From NCBI RefSeq assembly GCF_900188235.1, contig NZ_FZNT01000003.1, forward strand, positions 62,001-126,000: a DNA stretch of 64,000 nucleotides, in the 5' to 3' direction. Numbering within the stretch: the stretch's first letter is position 1; each line of letters starts with the position of its first letter. The notes beneath the pieces were generated by a model. It did not search any database, was not told where the DNA came from, and saw only the letters and a list, made by a program, of their open reading frames with translations. Both the position numbers and the translations under genes were made by a program. This document shows positions 18,504 to 27,962 of the stretch, in pieces. This DNA is from Lutibacter agarilyticus. GTDB taxonomy: Bacteria; Bacteroidota; Bacteroidia; Flavobacteriales; Flavobacteriaceae.

Positions 18504-20522
18504 TTATAGTGTAGTTGTTTTTTCTAATACAATTTTCTCTAAGTTTTTGTTTACAATAAGACTATAAAACTCTTTAATCTCTTGATAATTTTGTGCTGGA
18601 AAAATGGCTGTATTAATTTTTAAATTAGATTGTACCATGATTTTATTTCCTTTGTTTATTACTTTGTATGTATAAATTCCGAAATTATTAGATAGTCCAA
18701 TCTTTAGCACTTCAGGAATGGAAACAACCGAATATCCTTCAGGGATTGTAATAACAATATTATTTTTTTCTGAAATTGGCGTTCCAAAATCAATTGGATA
18801 TTCTCTATTTTCTAATTTAAAAGGATTTACTGTTGTTGCATTAAATAACAGCGGATTTAAATATATTTTATTTCCAATTTTATCTACCATACTTTCAGAA
18901 TTAAACTTATACATTTCAACCAATGGTTTGTAACTGTTTTCTTTATTCTGAATTTTAAAATCACCTATTTCAATTCCACTATTTTGGGCTTCAATTTTAG
19001 CTATAATATCTTCATCTTTTAATTTTCCTTTTTTGTTTCTATAGTTTTGCGCATTTAAATTATAATAAGATTTTCTATACATACCTGTAGCTTCTCCTTC
19101 TTCATCAAAGGATACCATCATATATACAGACTCTGTTGAAGGTTCAGTAGGAATTAAATTAACTGACTCGGAGCTTCCGTCTTTTCTAATCAATCGTCCA
19201 TTCCAATTTAAATCTCTTAAAGGCAAGTTATTTGGCGTACTATAAGTATCGGTTGCATCTAGTAAAACCAAACCGCCTTCTAATTCAACAGCTGCAATTA
19301 CAAAATTAAAACCGTTTAATGTTGGATATAAAGGGATTCCGTGAGATCTAGTACTTATAATTACGGGGTTTGCATTAAAACCGGCCGAATTTAACATAGA
19401 CACTAAGTTTAAATTAATATCTGCTGCATTCCCTACTCCTTCTTTATATGCTTTTTTGGTACCATTAAATGTTGTAATTCCAGTATAATCATTCCATTTG
19501 ATTTTGTGTTTTATCAATTCAAAAATAGCTGTGATTTTTTCAGCTTCTGTTTTTGCTGAGGCTAAAACCAACGCTAAATCAACTTCAAAATGGTTAGATT
19601 TATAAATTTGATCGCTAAAATCTGAATCTCTATAAATAGTTTTGGTAACATCTTCCCAAGTATTTGAAAAATATTCAATAGGTTCATTAGGCCAATGTAA
19701 TTCTGAAAATTCATATTCCATCATAGATCTATAATTATCAATATTATTTACATAAGGTTCTTCCAATAAAGCAGGAACATCAGTAATATCATATGTTTCA
19801 ACAGTTGACACATAATCTATACTAGAAGATGAATATGTAGTTCTTACAATATCTCCACTACTTCTGTTTTTGGTATTAATTGTTATTTTTTCGTGCTTTT
19901 TTTCAACTTTTGGATAGGCTCGAAAATATCCTTTAGACCTTTTTTTATAAACAAAATATTCGGGAGTTTCAATCTTTATGTTCATTTTTTTAACTGGAAT
20001 AGCATATTGAAATTGAACATCCTCAATAGATCTAAAAGGAGAATTTATTTTGTATTTCCATTCTACTATACAGCCTTCTTTTAAGTTTGGCATCGTAAAT
20101 TTTTCTTCTATCCAATACTTGTTTTTTTCATCTTTAAAAATTTCATTTTTCTCTAAATTACTCTTCAATACTTTCCCACCTTCTAAATTATAGGTAACAG
20201 CTTTTAATCCTGCCACTTCTTCTCTACCACTACCTGAACTTGATTGATATAAATCTATTTCTTTAGTAGCCCAATCATAGCCTTCACTATTATAAATTTT
20301 TATACGCTCATGCACTTCTGTAATTACCTGAAAACCTTCACCCTGCATATATCTAAAATCTGTTTTTCTGTTTTTGTATAAAATAACTGCATTAGCTGAT
20401 GAATCTTTAGCGTAAAACTGTTCTTCTAATTCCTCTTTAGAAACTTTACCAAACTTATAATCTTGAGCCATTAAACTATTAGCAACTAGTGCCAATATAA
20501 GTGTGAATAAAACCTTTTTCAT
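18504..20522 (-). CDS. DUF3857/transglutaminase-like exported protein, probably catalytically inactive
   Basis: This 672-residue protein has a signal peptide (1-19, ending SLMAQ), an N-terminal DUF3857 beta domain (about 50-240), a transglutaminase-like middle (about 310-430) and a C-terminal DUF3858-like beta domain. Aligned with the adjacent paralogue, the catalytic-cysteine position is alanine (VGNAADINLN, A366) and the catalytic histidine position is asparagine (NGFNFVI). The fold is kept but the cysteine-protease-like triad is lost. The gene begins 2 bases after the paralogue's stop, so the pair is probably co-expressed and the products may work together. The family has no established function. 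Confidence 0.82.
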   Translation of the reverse strand: MKKVLFTLILALVANSLMAQDYKFGKVSKEELEEQFYAKDSSANAVILYKNRKTDFRYMQGEGFQVITEVHERIKIYNSEGYDWATKEIDLYQSSSGSGREEVAGLKAVTYNLEGGKVLKSNLEKNEIFKDEKNKYWIEEKFTMPNLKEGCIVEWKYKINSPFRSIEDVQFQYAIPVKKMNIKIETPEYFVYKKRSKGYFRAYPKVEKKHEKITINTKNRSSGDIVRTTYSSSSIDYVSTVETYDITDVPALLEEPYVNNIDNYRSMMEYEFSELHWPNEPIEYFSNTWEDVTKTIYRDSDFSDQIYKSNHFEVDLALVLASAKTEAEKITAIFELIKHKIKWNDYTGITTFNGTKKAYKEGVGNAADINLNLVSMLNSAGFNANPVIISTRSHGIPLYPTLNGFNFVIAAVELEGGLVLLDATDTYSTPNNLPLRDLNWNGRLIRKDGSSESVNLIPTEPSTESVYMMVSFDEEGEATGMYRKSYYNLNAQNYRNKKGKLKDEDIIAKIEAQNSGIEIGDFKIQNKENSYKPLVEMYKFNSESMVDKIGNKIYLNPLLFNATTVNPFKLENREYPIDFGTPISEKNNIVITIPEGYSVVSIPEVLKIGLSNNFGIYTYKVINKGNKIMVQSNLKINTAIFPAQNYQEIKEFYSLIVNKNLEKIVLEKTTTL

Positions 20523-20524
20523 AT

Positions 20525-22435
20525 TTATTTACTTTTTAAAACTATTTTTGAATTATCGTATTTCCGTATGTTTTTTCTGAATGTTCTATACAAATCATAG
20601 TCTTCTTTGGGATGCTTCCCTTCTTCAATTCTAATGGTTCTTTTGTATAGGTAATTGTATTCATCTATTTTTGAAACTTCAACAATATACTCCCCATAAT
20701 CAGATTCAATTAATTTATTTTCAGGAACATATACTACTTGTAAAGTTGAAGGTAGCGTAATTTCAATTTCGTCTACATCAACATAACCATGAGAAATTTC
20801 AAAGGGTAATTTTCTGTTTCTAACTCTGTTTGGAATGGCTGAATTTCTATTAAACGCATTTATAGGAATCAACATTTCGCTTCCACTTGTTGTGGCATAA
20901 TTTGTGGCTGAAAATTCAATTTCTTCTTCAAAAGCCATTGCTTCTCTATTGTTAAAAACTTCAATTTTAGAGAATTTAATATTGTTGATGTATGAAAGAT
21001 ACTCTTTAAATAGATTTTCTAATTCTTGTTGACTCTCACCATCATTTCTAAGTAAATTATCCATGTATTGCGTTCCTTTTGAATTAATTTTTACTTGAGC
21101 CTTAATAGTTCCGTTAGCATCAATTTCAAAGCTACCTTTTGTATGTTGATAATTATCTTCAGGTGCATACCTTTGAGTATGTTTAATAATACCACCATTT
21201 GGTGTTATTACCAAAGCATCTCTATCATCAGTAAAATCGCCTAAGTAACCAAAAGGCACTTTTTGATTGGTACATTCTAACCAAATATCCTCTTTTTCTG
21301 TAGGCAAATTTAGAATGATGTGATTCCCTTGCATTGAGAAAAAATCCTTGTCAATATCTTTACTATTATCTCCTGCCCAAATAACTGTGTAATAAGATTC
21401 AATACCTACGGCATCTAATAACGTTTTTGTATAATTTGTTAATCCTTTGCAGTCGCCATATCCCAGCCTATGCACCACATCTGCAGGAATTGGCATCCAA
21501 CCACCTATTCCAACCTGAACACTTATATACCGTGTTCTATCTTGTACATATTTATAAATAATTTTTGCTTTTTCAATAGGGTCATTTATACCTTCAACTA
21601 ATTTAGAAACTTCCATTTTAGTTGATGCTAAAAGATGATCATTACCTGCCTTTAAATAATCGTATTGCCATTTGCCAAATTCACTCCAATTAGCAGCTTC
21701 ACCTTTAATTCCTTCTAAATTAAATTTATACAAACCTGTAATTAAAACGGGAGTAATTTCTGCTAACCTAGGACTGTAAGGCTCTCTTTTTATGGCTGGT
21801 ATATTTTCTATTTTAAAAGATAAACTAGTTTCTGAAGTTTCCTTTTCAATGGTATAGTCCTCAAAATTCTTCTCTTTAAATCGTACTTTTAATCCTTCAG
21901 CAGAAACCAAATTATAAGTACTACTTTCAACAGCTGTTAAATAGCTACTTATAGGCCTCCAATCAGGTACAAAACCTGTATTTATGGTTTCTATTTCATA
22001 TTCTGAATAAATAGTATAAGGATATACAGTTGGTACATATCTATAGTACAAAACTTTACTATCTCCGTACAAAGTACTTCCATCAACAGCGCTAACTTCT
22101 TCGTACTCTTTAGATTTTACTTTTTCAATTTCATTACCAAAAGCATCGTAAACCAAGGTTTTAATTTCCTTAATTTTTTGATTTTTATCAAAATCTACAG
22201 AAATATACTTATGCTGGTCGCCTAATTTATTTAAAACAGTTACTGCTGTTTTAACTTTAAAAATCATTTTATCCTGCGCTTGAATTTCAATAGAAATATC
22301 CTGGAAACGGATTACTGAATTGGCATTACTTGTGAGGTTTTCTGGTATTTTCGAAACACTAAAGCTATAATCTTGTGAATATAAAAGTGTTGAAAAAAGT
22401 AGAAAAATAATTGGGGTTTTTATTATTCTTATCAT
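20525..22435 (-). CDS. DUF3857/transglutaminase-like exported protein with intact active-site residues
   Basis: This 636-residue protein has an N-terminal signal peptide (about 1-20), DUF3857 (about 45-230), a transglutaminase-like core and a C-terminal beta domain. The catalytic cysteine sits in GYGDCKGLTNY (C329), followed by GNHIILNLP for the histidine. Transglutaminase-like proteins of this type in Bacteroidota are thought to be periplasmic peptidases or cross-linking enzymes, but none of this architecture is well characterised. It is the upstream partner of the inactive-looking paralogue, with a 2-base gap. The dtd gene precedes it by 51 bases. Confidence 0.85.
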   Translation of the reverse strand: MIRIIKTPIIFLLFSTLLYSQDYSFSVSKIPENLTSNANSVIRFQDISIEIQAQDKMIFKVKTAVTVLNKLGDQHKYISVDFDKNQKIKEIKTLVYDAFGNEIEKVKSKEYEEVSAVDGSTLYGDSKVLYYRYVPTVYPYTIYSEYEIETINTGFVPDWRPISSYLTAVESSTYNLVSAEGLKVRFKEKNFEDYTIEKETSETSLSFKIENIPAIKREPYSPRLAEITPVLITGLYKFNLEGIKGEAANWSEFGKWQYDYLKAGNDHLLASTKMEVSKLVEGINDPIEKAKIIYKYVQDRTRYISVQVGIGGWMPIPADVVHRLGYGDCKGLTNYTKTLLDAVGIESYYTVIWAGDNSKDIDKDFFSMQGNHIILNLPTEKEDIWLECTNQKVPFGYLGDFTDDRDALVITPNGGIIKHTQRYAPEDNYQHTKGSFEIDANGTIKAQVKINSKGTQYMDNLLRNDGESQQELENLFKEYLSYINNIKFSKIEVFNNREAMAFEEEIEFSATNYATTSGSEMLIPINAFNRNSAIPNRVRNRKLPFEISHGYVDVDEIEITLPSTLQVVYVPENKLIESDYGEYIVEVSKIDEYNYLYKRTIRIEEGKHPKEDYDLYRTFRKNIRKYDNSKIVLKSK

Positions 22436-22486
22436 TTCATTTTTTTACACTTATAAATGTATAAAAAAAAGATTAAATAACCTTAT

Positions 22487-22939
22487 TTACATTCTATTTT
22501 TTGAATCAATAATAATGGTTACTGGACCGTCATTTAGTAATTCTACCTTCATATCAGCTCCAAATTTACCAGTTCCTACCTTTTTATGAATTTGATTCTC
22601 AAAATCACCAATAAATTGTTCATATAAAGGAATGGCAATTGCTGGTTTTGCAGCATTTATATAAGAAGGTCGATTCCCTTTTTTAGTACTGGCGTGTAAG
22701 GTAAACTGACTTACAATAATAGCATCTCCATCAACATCAATTAATGATTTATTCATGACTTGATTTTCGTCATTAAAAATGCGAAGATTTGCAATTTTTT
22801 TTGAAAGCCATTCAATATCAGTTGTATCATCGGCAGGTTCAATTCCCAATAAAATAAGTAATCCACCTTTAATCTCGCTCACTTTTTTACCTTCAATTGT
22901 AACTGAAGCTTTTGACACTCTTTGAATAACTGCTTTCAT
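22487..22939 (-). CDS. dtd: D-aminoacyl-tRNA deacylase
   Basis: This 150-residue protein has both signature motifs of DTD: SQFTLHASTKKGNRPS and the GPVTII motif near the C-terminus. The enzyme hydrolyses D-amino acids and glycine mischarged on tRNA. Its length is normal. It lies 3 bases downstream of rsgA, so the two are co-transcribed. Confidence 0.96.
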   Translation of the reverse strand: MKAVIQRVSKASVTIEGKKVSEIKGGLLILLGIEPADDTTDIEWLSKKIANLRIFNDENQVMNKSLIDVDGDAIIVSQFTLHASTKKGNRPSYINAAKPAIAIPLYEQFIGDFENQIHKKVGTGKFGADMKVELLNDGPVTIIIDSKNRM

Positions 22940-22942
22940 TTT

Positions 22943-23881
22943 TTAACTATAAATATCTACTCTATAATGTTCTTCGTCACCTTCAACCATTTGCACATAA
23001 CTGTTGTAACGAGACGCAGCAATTTCGCCAGTTTCCAAGGCATCTTTAATAGCGCATTTAGGCTCATTAATATGCATACAATTGTTGAATTTACATTTTG
23101 ATTTCAGTTTAAAAAATTCAGGAAAATAATCGGTGATTTGTTCAGGTTCAAAATCAACCACACCAAAACCTTTAATTCCAGGTGTATCAATTATAAAGCC
23201 ACCAAAATTCAATTCAAACATTTCAGCAAAAGTAGTGGTATGCATTCCTTGTTTGTGCTGTTTTGAAACTTCTTTGGTTTTTAAATCTAACGTTGGTTCA
23301 ATCGCATTTATAAGTGTTGTTTTCCCAACACCTGAATGACCTGAAAACATCGTTGTTTTTCCTTTCATTAATTCAACAACTTCATCAATTCCAATATTTT
23401 TAGTTGCTGAAATTGCAATACATTTGTAACCAATATCGGTATAAATAGCATCTAGTTCTGCTAATTTACCCAATTGCTCATCGGTATAAATATCTAATTT
23501 ATTGAACAAAATTACGGTGGTTATATTATAAGCTTCAGCAGTTGCTAAAAAACGATCTATAAAACCAGTAAATGTTGGAGGATTATCAATAGTTACCACT
23601 AAAAAGGCAACATCAATATTAGCAGCTATAATATGTGTTTGTTTTGAAAGGTTTACAGATTTTCGGATGATGTAATTTTTACGGTCAAAAATTTTATTGA
23701 TGACTCCTGTTTCTTTTCCATCTTCAAATTCAAAATTAACAGCATCACCAACCGCAACCGGATTGGTACTTTTAATTCCTTTAATTCTAAATTTCCCCTT
23801 TAACCTACAATCTAAACGGCTACCATTATCGTAATAAACGGTATACCAACTTCCGGTAGATTTTGTAACTATTCCTCTCAA
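22943..23881 (-). CDS. rsgA: Ribosome small-subunit-dependent GTPase A
   Basis: This 312-residue circularly permuted GTPase has an N-terminal OB domain, the G4 motif FNKLD, then G1 (GHSGVGKTTL) and G3 (DTPG), and a C-terminal zinc-binding cysteine/histidine knuckle (CKFNNCMHINEPKC). RsgA assists late maturation of the 30S subunit. The start is TTG at 23881-23879: a stop lies 7 codons upstream with no ATG between, and the N-terminus RGIVTKSTGSWYTV fits the family. It leads a short rsgA-dtd operon. Confidence 0.95.
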   Translation of the reverse strand: MRGIVTKSTGSWYTVYYDNGSRLDCRLKGKFRIKGIKSTNPVAVGDAVNFEFEDGKETGVINKIFDRKNYIIRKSVNLSKQTHIIAANIDVAFLVVTIDNPPTFTGFIDRFLATAEAYNITTVILFNKLDIYTDEQLGKLAELDAIYTDIGYKCIAISATKNIGIDEVVELMKGKTTMFSGHSGVGKTTLINAIEPTLDLKTKEVSKQHKQGMHTTTFAEMFELNFGGFIIDTPGIKGFGVVDFEPEQITDYFPEFFKLKSKCKFNNCMHINEPKCAIKDALETGEIAASRYNSYVQMVEGDEEHYRVDIYS

Positions 23882-23909
23882 ATTTATATTTATTTTGAAC
23901 TACTGTTCA

Positions 23910-23917
23910 CAAAGATA
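23910..23917 (-). promoter_or_regulatory. -7 promoter element ahead of rsgA
   Basis: On the minus strand TATCTTTG matches TAnnTTTG and lies 28 bases before the TTG start. No TTG is placed at the usual -33 spacing, so the assignment is tentative. Confidence 0.4.
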
Positions 23918-24018
23918 ACAAGTTCGTTTGAATTACTAATTTATAATATTGATTTAAACTTTATTTAAGTGAAAAACGAACCAATTCAATTTAAAAAATT
24001 TAAGTATTATTATATTTA

Positions 24019-24837
24019 TTACTTAAAAGTATATATTTCTTTAGACACTTCTGTAAGTCTGAAATAACCAAAAGCATAATTTTCAGGAGTTGTTTGATTG
24101 ATACAATTTCCTTTTAATTGTGCCGGAATTGTAGCAAAAGGACCACCATCTGAAGATTGCTCTATTAACAAACGAATAAAATTGTAATACTGTTTAGAAA
24201 TACCATTTAAATTAATTTCAACTACATCGCCTGCCTTAAACTCTTCCTTTTCATAAAACACATGCATTTCATTTCCGTCAGTAAATTCATCCGATATATC
24301 AAATAATTCTGGTAAGAAATTCCCTTGTTGTTGAAATTTTATCAAGTAAAAATTTTCAATATCTGCTGGATCATCAAATGTTACATTCACCTCTAAAAAA
24401 TCTTTATTAAACCCCTGATCTTTGGATTGATACACACTATTAATACCTGTAACCGGCATCAAGGTTTCAACTGCTGAATATGTTTCGCCATTGTAGGTAA
24501 TTTCTAACGAATATTCATTATCAACAATTGGCATAAAATTAGTTGTGGTGTAAGCCCCGTTATTGTTATCTAAAAAATTAAAAACTTCTGAAGTGTTATT
24601 ATTTGTAACCTTCACTTCTGCTCCTGTTACATAATTTATAGTTTCACTATCAAAATAAGGTGTAGATAAACTTAAAAGAATCGTTTGTACATTTCCTTCA
24701 GTTCCTTGCTCCCAATCTAATGAAGCCTCTACTACTAGTCTTGGTTCAGCTTCAGGTACATTTACATCAATCACATCGGTACAAGATGCTAATAATATAG
24801 TTATAAGTAGGATGCTAAATTTTATATGTATTCTCAT
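24019..24837 (-). CDS. DUF4249 lipoprotein, partner of the TonB receptor
   Basis: This 272-residue protein has a lipoprotein signal (lipobox LLASC) followed by TDVIDVNVPEAEPRLVVEASL, a typical DUF4249 opening. DUF4249 lipoproteins are encoded beside TonB-dependent receptors in Bacteroidota and may act like SusD partners, though the ligand is unknown. A longer reading from 24906 would place a non-signal sequence before the lipobox and overlap the upstream gene by 65 bases; the ATG at 24837 gives a proper signal peptide and a 4-base gap, so I choose it. Confidence 0.82.
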   Translation of the reverse strand: MRIHIKFSILLITILLASCTDVIDVNVPEAEPRLVVEASLDWEQGTEGNVQTILLSLSTPYFDSETINYVTGAEVKVTNNNTSEVFNFLDNNNGAYTTTNFMPIVDNEYSLEITYNGETYSAVETLMPVTGINSVYQSKDQGFNKDFLEVNVTFDDPADIENFYLIKFQQQGNFLPELFDISDEFTDGNEMHVFYEKEEFKAGDVVEINLNGISKQYYNFIRLLIEQSSDGGPFATIPAQLKGNCINQTTPENYAFGYFRLTEVSKEIYTFK

Positions 24838-24841
24838 TCTC

Positions 24842-27214
24842 TTAAAATTTAAAATTATAGCTAGCAGAAGGTACAATTCCAAAAATTGCAGTTCTGGTTG
24901 CTTCATTTACACCTGTTTCCGTATTTTGACCAAAAGAAATTGCCGCCGCATTTTTACGATCATAAGCATTATAAATTCCAAAAACCCATTCTCCTTTCCA
25001 CCTTTTATTAGGCCTTTTATTTGGTGTATAAGTTGCCGAAACATCTAACCTATTGTAAGCGGGTAAACGCTCTGAATTTCTGTCGGTATAACTTGCAATT
25101 GATAAACCTTCATAACTATATTGTCCGTTTGGATACGTAACTGGTCTTCCTGTTTGAAAAACAAAATTAGCACCAAAAGACCATTTTGGGTTTAAACGAT
25201 AAGCTGCAGTTATAGAGAAATCGTGTGTTCTATCGTACGCAGAATTGTACCAATTTCCATCGTTTATTCCTGGTCCTCCAGCATTCCCACCCAAAGTTCG
25301 TTGCTCTGCTTTGGCCAACGTATAGGCAAACCAACCTGTAAATTTACCTGCTGTTTTTCGCAATAAAAATTCCAAACCATAAGCTCTTGCCTCTCCATTT
25401 AAAATTTCACCTTCAATATAATTATTACCAATTAAATCGGCTCCATCAATATAATCAATTCTGTTGTCTATAGTTTTGTAGTAGGTTTCTATTTCTAATG
25501 AAAACATTTTATCATTAAAATTCTTGAAATATCCGAATGAATATTGGTTGGATAATTGTGGTTTTATAAACTCGCCACTTGGTGTCCAAACATCTAAAGG
25601 TGTAACGTTAGTTGTGTTTGATAATAAATGAATGTACTGCGCTGTTCTTGAAAACCCTGCTTTAACCGATGATGATTCGTTTAATTGCAATGCCATTGCC
25701 AACCGAGGCTCTAAATTATTGAAAGTGGCTATTTTTTCACTTTTAGAGTAAATGGTTTCGCCAATGATGTTTCCTGTTTCATAAACACCTAACTGACTAT
25801 TATAAACAACCGGTAAATCATTTTCATAAGTTGCAATTGCCTGACCTCCTAAACGGTTAAATAAACTAAAACGCAATCCATATTCTAAAGAAAACTGTTC
25901 ACTCAATTTTTGTTCAGCACTTATATAAAATGCAGCTTCAAAAGCTCTTTTTTGATCGAGTTCAAAATAATTTACTGAAGAATTAGACGAAGTTGGAGAA
26001 ATGATCCCTGGATTAAAATCGTATGAAATAATATTTGCTCCAAAGTTCAATTTTATAGCTTCATTCGCATAATACATTAAATCGTATTTTACATTGTAAT
26101 TTTTAATGGATGAGTTCCATACAAATTCAAATAAGTTCAGTTCAAATTCATAATCGTATTCACTATAAATTAACGATAAATTTGAAAATAGTTTTTCATT
26201 AAAAATATGATTCCAACGTAAATTTCCGGAAAGGTTTCCATAAGAATTTTGAAAACTATCTGAAAATCGCATATCATCTCTTCCAAAATAACCCGACAAA
26301 TACAATTTATTATTTTCGTTTAAACTATAATTACCTTTCAAATTAAGATCGTAAAAATTTACACCGAAATCTTCTTCCATAAATTCTAAGAATATATTGG
26401 CATAAGAAGTTCTACCTGCAACAATAAACGACCCTTTATCTTTTACAATTGGTGCTTCAATTGCCAATCTGCTTGAAATTAACCCAACACCACCTGTTAA
26501 TTTAAACTCCTTATTATTTCCATCTTTTTGGCGCACATCTAACACCGAAGAAACTCTTCCACCAAACTTAGCAGGGATACCGCCTTTGTATAATTTTAAA
26601 TCTTTAATAGCATCCGCATTAAAAACCGAGAAAAAACCAAAAACGTGTGATGTATTGTAAATAATTGCTTCATCTAATAACACTAAATTTTGATCAACGG
26701 CACCGCCTCGCACATTAAATCCACTAGAACCTTCACCATTATTTGTAACTCCAGGAAGCATTACTATTGTTTTTAAAATATCAACCTCCCCTAAAACTAC
26801 AGGTACTTGTTTTATAGTTGAAGCGTTTAGTTTTAGCACACTCATTTGCGGCTTTTTTATATTTACCTCTTCGGAATCTGATGAAGTAATAACCACTTCT
26901 TCTAACTGTGTTGAATTTATTTTTAACTCAACATCAAACTTTTGATCTTCAGTTAAATTTATTTCTTGTTCAACATCTGTATAACCTAAATAAGAGATTA
27001 CTAAGGTGTAATTTCCTTTAGGTGCTGTTAATGAATAAAATCCGTATTCATTACTTAAAACACCTATAGAAGTATCTTTTAGATAAATGGATGCTCCAAA
27101 CAGTGTTTCACCATTACTAGCGTCCTTAATAATTCCACTTATAGATGATTTATCTTGAGCAAAAATAATTGAAGTTACTAGTAAAAATAGTATAAGCGTA
27201 TGTTTAAATTTCAT
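24842..27214 (-). CDS. TonB-dependent outer-membrane receptor with N-terminal carboxypeptidase-like domain
   Basis: This 790-residue protein has a signal peptide (about 1-19), a carboxypeptidase-regulatory-like beta domain (about 25-105, SISGIIKDASNGETLFGASIYL), a plug domain (about 120-225, with NVRGGAVDQNLVLLDEA) and a beta barrel ending in aromatic PSASYNFKF. It should import a ligand energised by TonB/ExbBD. It is paired with the DUF4249 lipoprotein 4 bases downstream. It is shorter than SusC proteins and lacks a SusD neighbour, so it belongs to the DUF4249-linked group. The ligand cannot be predicted. Confidence 0.9.
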   Translation of the reverse strand: MKFKHTLILFLLVTSIIFAQDKSSISGIIKDASNGETLFGASIYLKDTSIGVLSNEYGFYSLTAPKGNYTLVISYLGYTDVEQEINLTEDQKFDVELKINSTQLEEVVITSSDSEEVNIKKPQMSVLKLNASTIKQVPVVLGEVDILKTIVMLPGVTNNGEGSSGFNVRGGAVDQNLVLLDEAIIYNTSHVFGFFSVFNADAIKDLKLYKGGIPAKFGGRVSSVLDVRQKDGNNKEFKLTGGVGLISSRLAIEAPIVKDKGSFIVAGRTSYANIFLEFMEEDFGVNFYDLNLKGNYSLNENNKLYLSGYFGRDDMRFSDSFQNSYGNLSGNLRWNHIFNEKLFSNLSLIYSEYDYEFELNLFEFVWNSSIKNYNVKYDLMYYANEAIKLNFGANIISYDFNPGIISPTSSNSSVNYFELDQKRAFEAAFYISAEQKLSEQFSLEYGLRFSLFNRLGGQAIATYENDLPVVYNSQLGVYETGNIIGETIYSKSEKIATFNNLEPRLAMALQLNESSSVKAGFSRTAQYIHLLSNTTNVTPLDVWTPSGEFIKPQLSNQYSFGYFKNFNDKMFSLEIETYYKTIDNRIDYIDGADLIGNNYIEGEILNGEARAYGLEFLLRKTAGKFTGWFAYTLAKAEQRTLGGNAGGPGINDGNWYNSAYDRTHDFSITAAYRLNPKWSFGANFVFQTGRPVTYPNGQYSYEGLSIASYTDRNSERLPAYNRLDVSATYTPNKRPNKRWKGEWVFGIYNAYDRKNAAAISFGQNTETGVNEATRTAIFGIVPSASYNFKF

Positions 27215-27256
27215 GGTTTGATTTAAAAAAATTAGCAGCTACTTTTTTAACTAAAT

Positions 27257-27264
27257 CAAAAGTA
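27257..27264 (-). promoter_or_regulatory. -7 promoter element ahead of the TonB receptor gene
   Basis: On the minus strand TACTTTTG fits TAnnTTTG, 42 bases before the receptor ATG. The -33 partner is not evident. Confidence 0.4.
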
Positions 27265-27399
27265 GTTAAGTGGTTTAAATATTAATTCATATAAACTGTT
27301 AAAACATTCATAATAGAAAAACACACAACTAATTTTCGCATACAAACTGGTATAAAACTAATAATTAAAAGCGCTTATAAATTGTTAAATATTTAATAC

Positions 27400-27407
27400 T
27401 ATATTTG
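27400..27407 (+). promoter_or_regulatory. -7 promoter element ahead of the small exported protein gene
   Basis: TATATTTG matches TAnnTTTG and lies 29 bases before the ATG at 27437. A TTG occurs 15 bases upstream, slightly closer than the usual spacing. Confidence 0.5.
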
Positions 27408-27436
27408 AATTCTATAAACATTTTAAAACAACCATT

Positions 27437-27889
27437 ATGAAAAAAATTTTACTTATTGCCTTGTTATTTATGGTTTCATTTACAGAAATGAATGCTCAAA
27501 CGTATGAATACAAAATTGTAACAAGTATTGAATCTATTGTACCAATGGGATTAGGTAGGTCTCGAATTGTTTCTGAAAACGAAGAAAAAAATTACAAAGA
27601 TTTTACTTCAGAAAGAACTGAAGACAGCAAAAAACAGAATAAATCAAAACGTGGAGACGCAAAAGTTGATAATTTTGAAGAAACTAAATTAGTTAACTTT
27701 TATAGTGCTGCTGGTATTAATTTTCAAAATATAGCTTCTAACGATGCTTTATTATCTTCAAAAATAAATACGATGATTAGCGAAGGATGGGATATAGCTT
27801 TTGTTACTAGTGCTGTAGAAAGTGATGCTGGAAAAGGAGATGGAAAAGGTATTTTTATTACGCGTTTTATTTTTAAACGTTTAAAATAA
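27437..27889 (+). CDS. Small exported protein of unknown function, DUF4177-like
   Basis: This 150-residue protein has a signal peptide (about 1-20, ending EMNAQ). The mature part opens TYEYKIVTSIES and later contains INTMISEGWDIAFVTS before a C-terminal strand (FITRFIFKRL). This pattern resembles small DUF4177-like proteins, with a YKVV strand, a helix ending in EGW and a final strand, but here with a charged insertion (about 50-80). I cannot assign a function. It is monocistronic between a promoter-like element and a strong terminator. Confidence 0.6.
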   Translation: MKKILLIALLFMVSFTEMNAQTYEYKIVTSIESIVPMGLGRSRIVSENEEKNYKDFTSERTEDSKKQNKSKRGDAKVDNFEETKLVNFYSAAGINFQNIASNDALLSSKINTMISEGWDIAFVTSAVESDAGKGDGKGIFITRFIFKRLK

Positions 27890-27905
27890 ACTCAAAATAT
27901 TTTAC

Positions 27906-27940
27906 AAAAAAAAGGGAAGCAATTGCTTCCCTTTTTTTTT
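27906..27940. terminator. Bidirectional terminator between the small exported protein and tal genes
   Basis: A perfect palindrome (27914-27931, GGGAAGCAA/TTGCTTCCC) flanked by 8 A and 9 T serves both convergent genes. Confidence 0.92.
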
Positions 27941-27962
27941 GTAAAAATTAACTAAATCCTCC

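Noticed and set aside
24838-24906. Upstream start for the DUF4249 lipoprotein
   Set aside because: It would overlap the TonB receptor gene by 65 bases and place unrelated residues ahead of a proper lipoprotein signal peptide.
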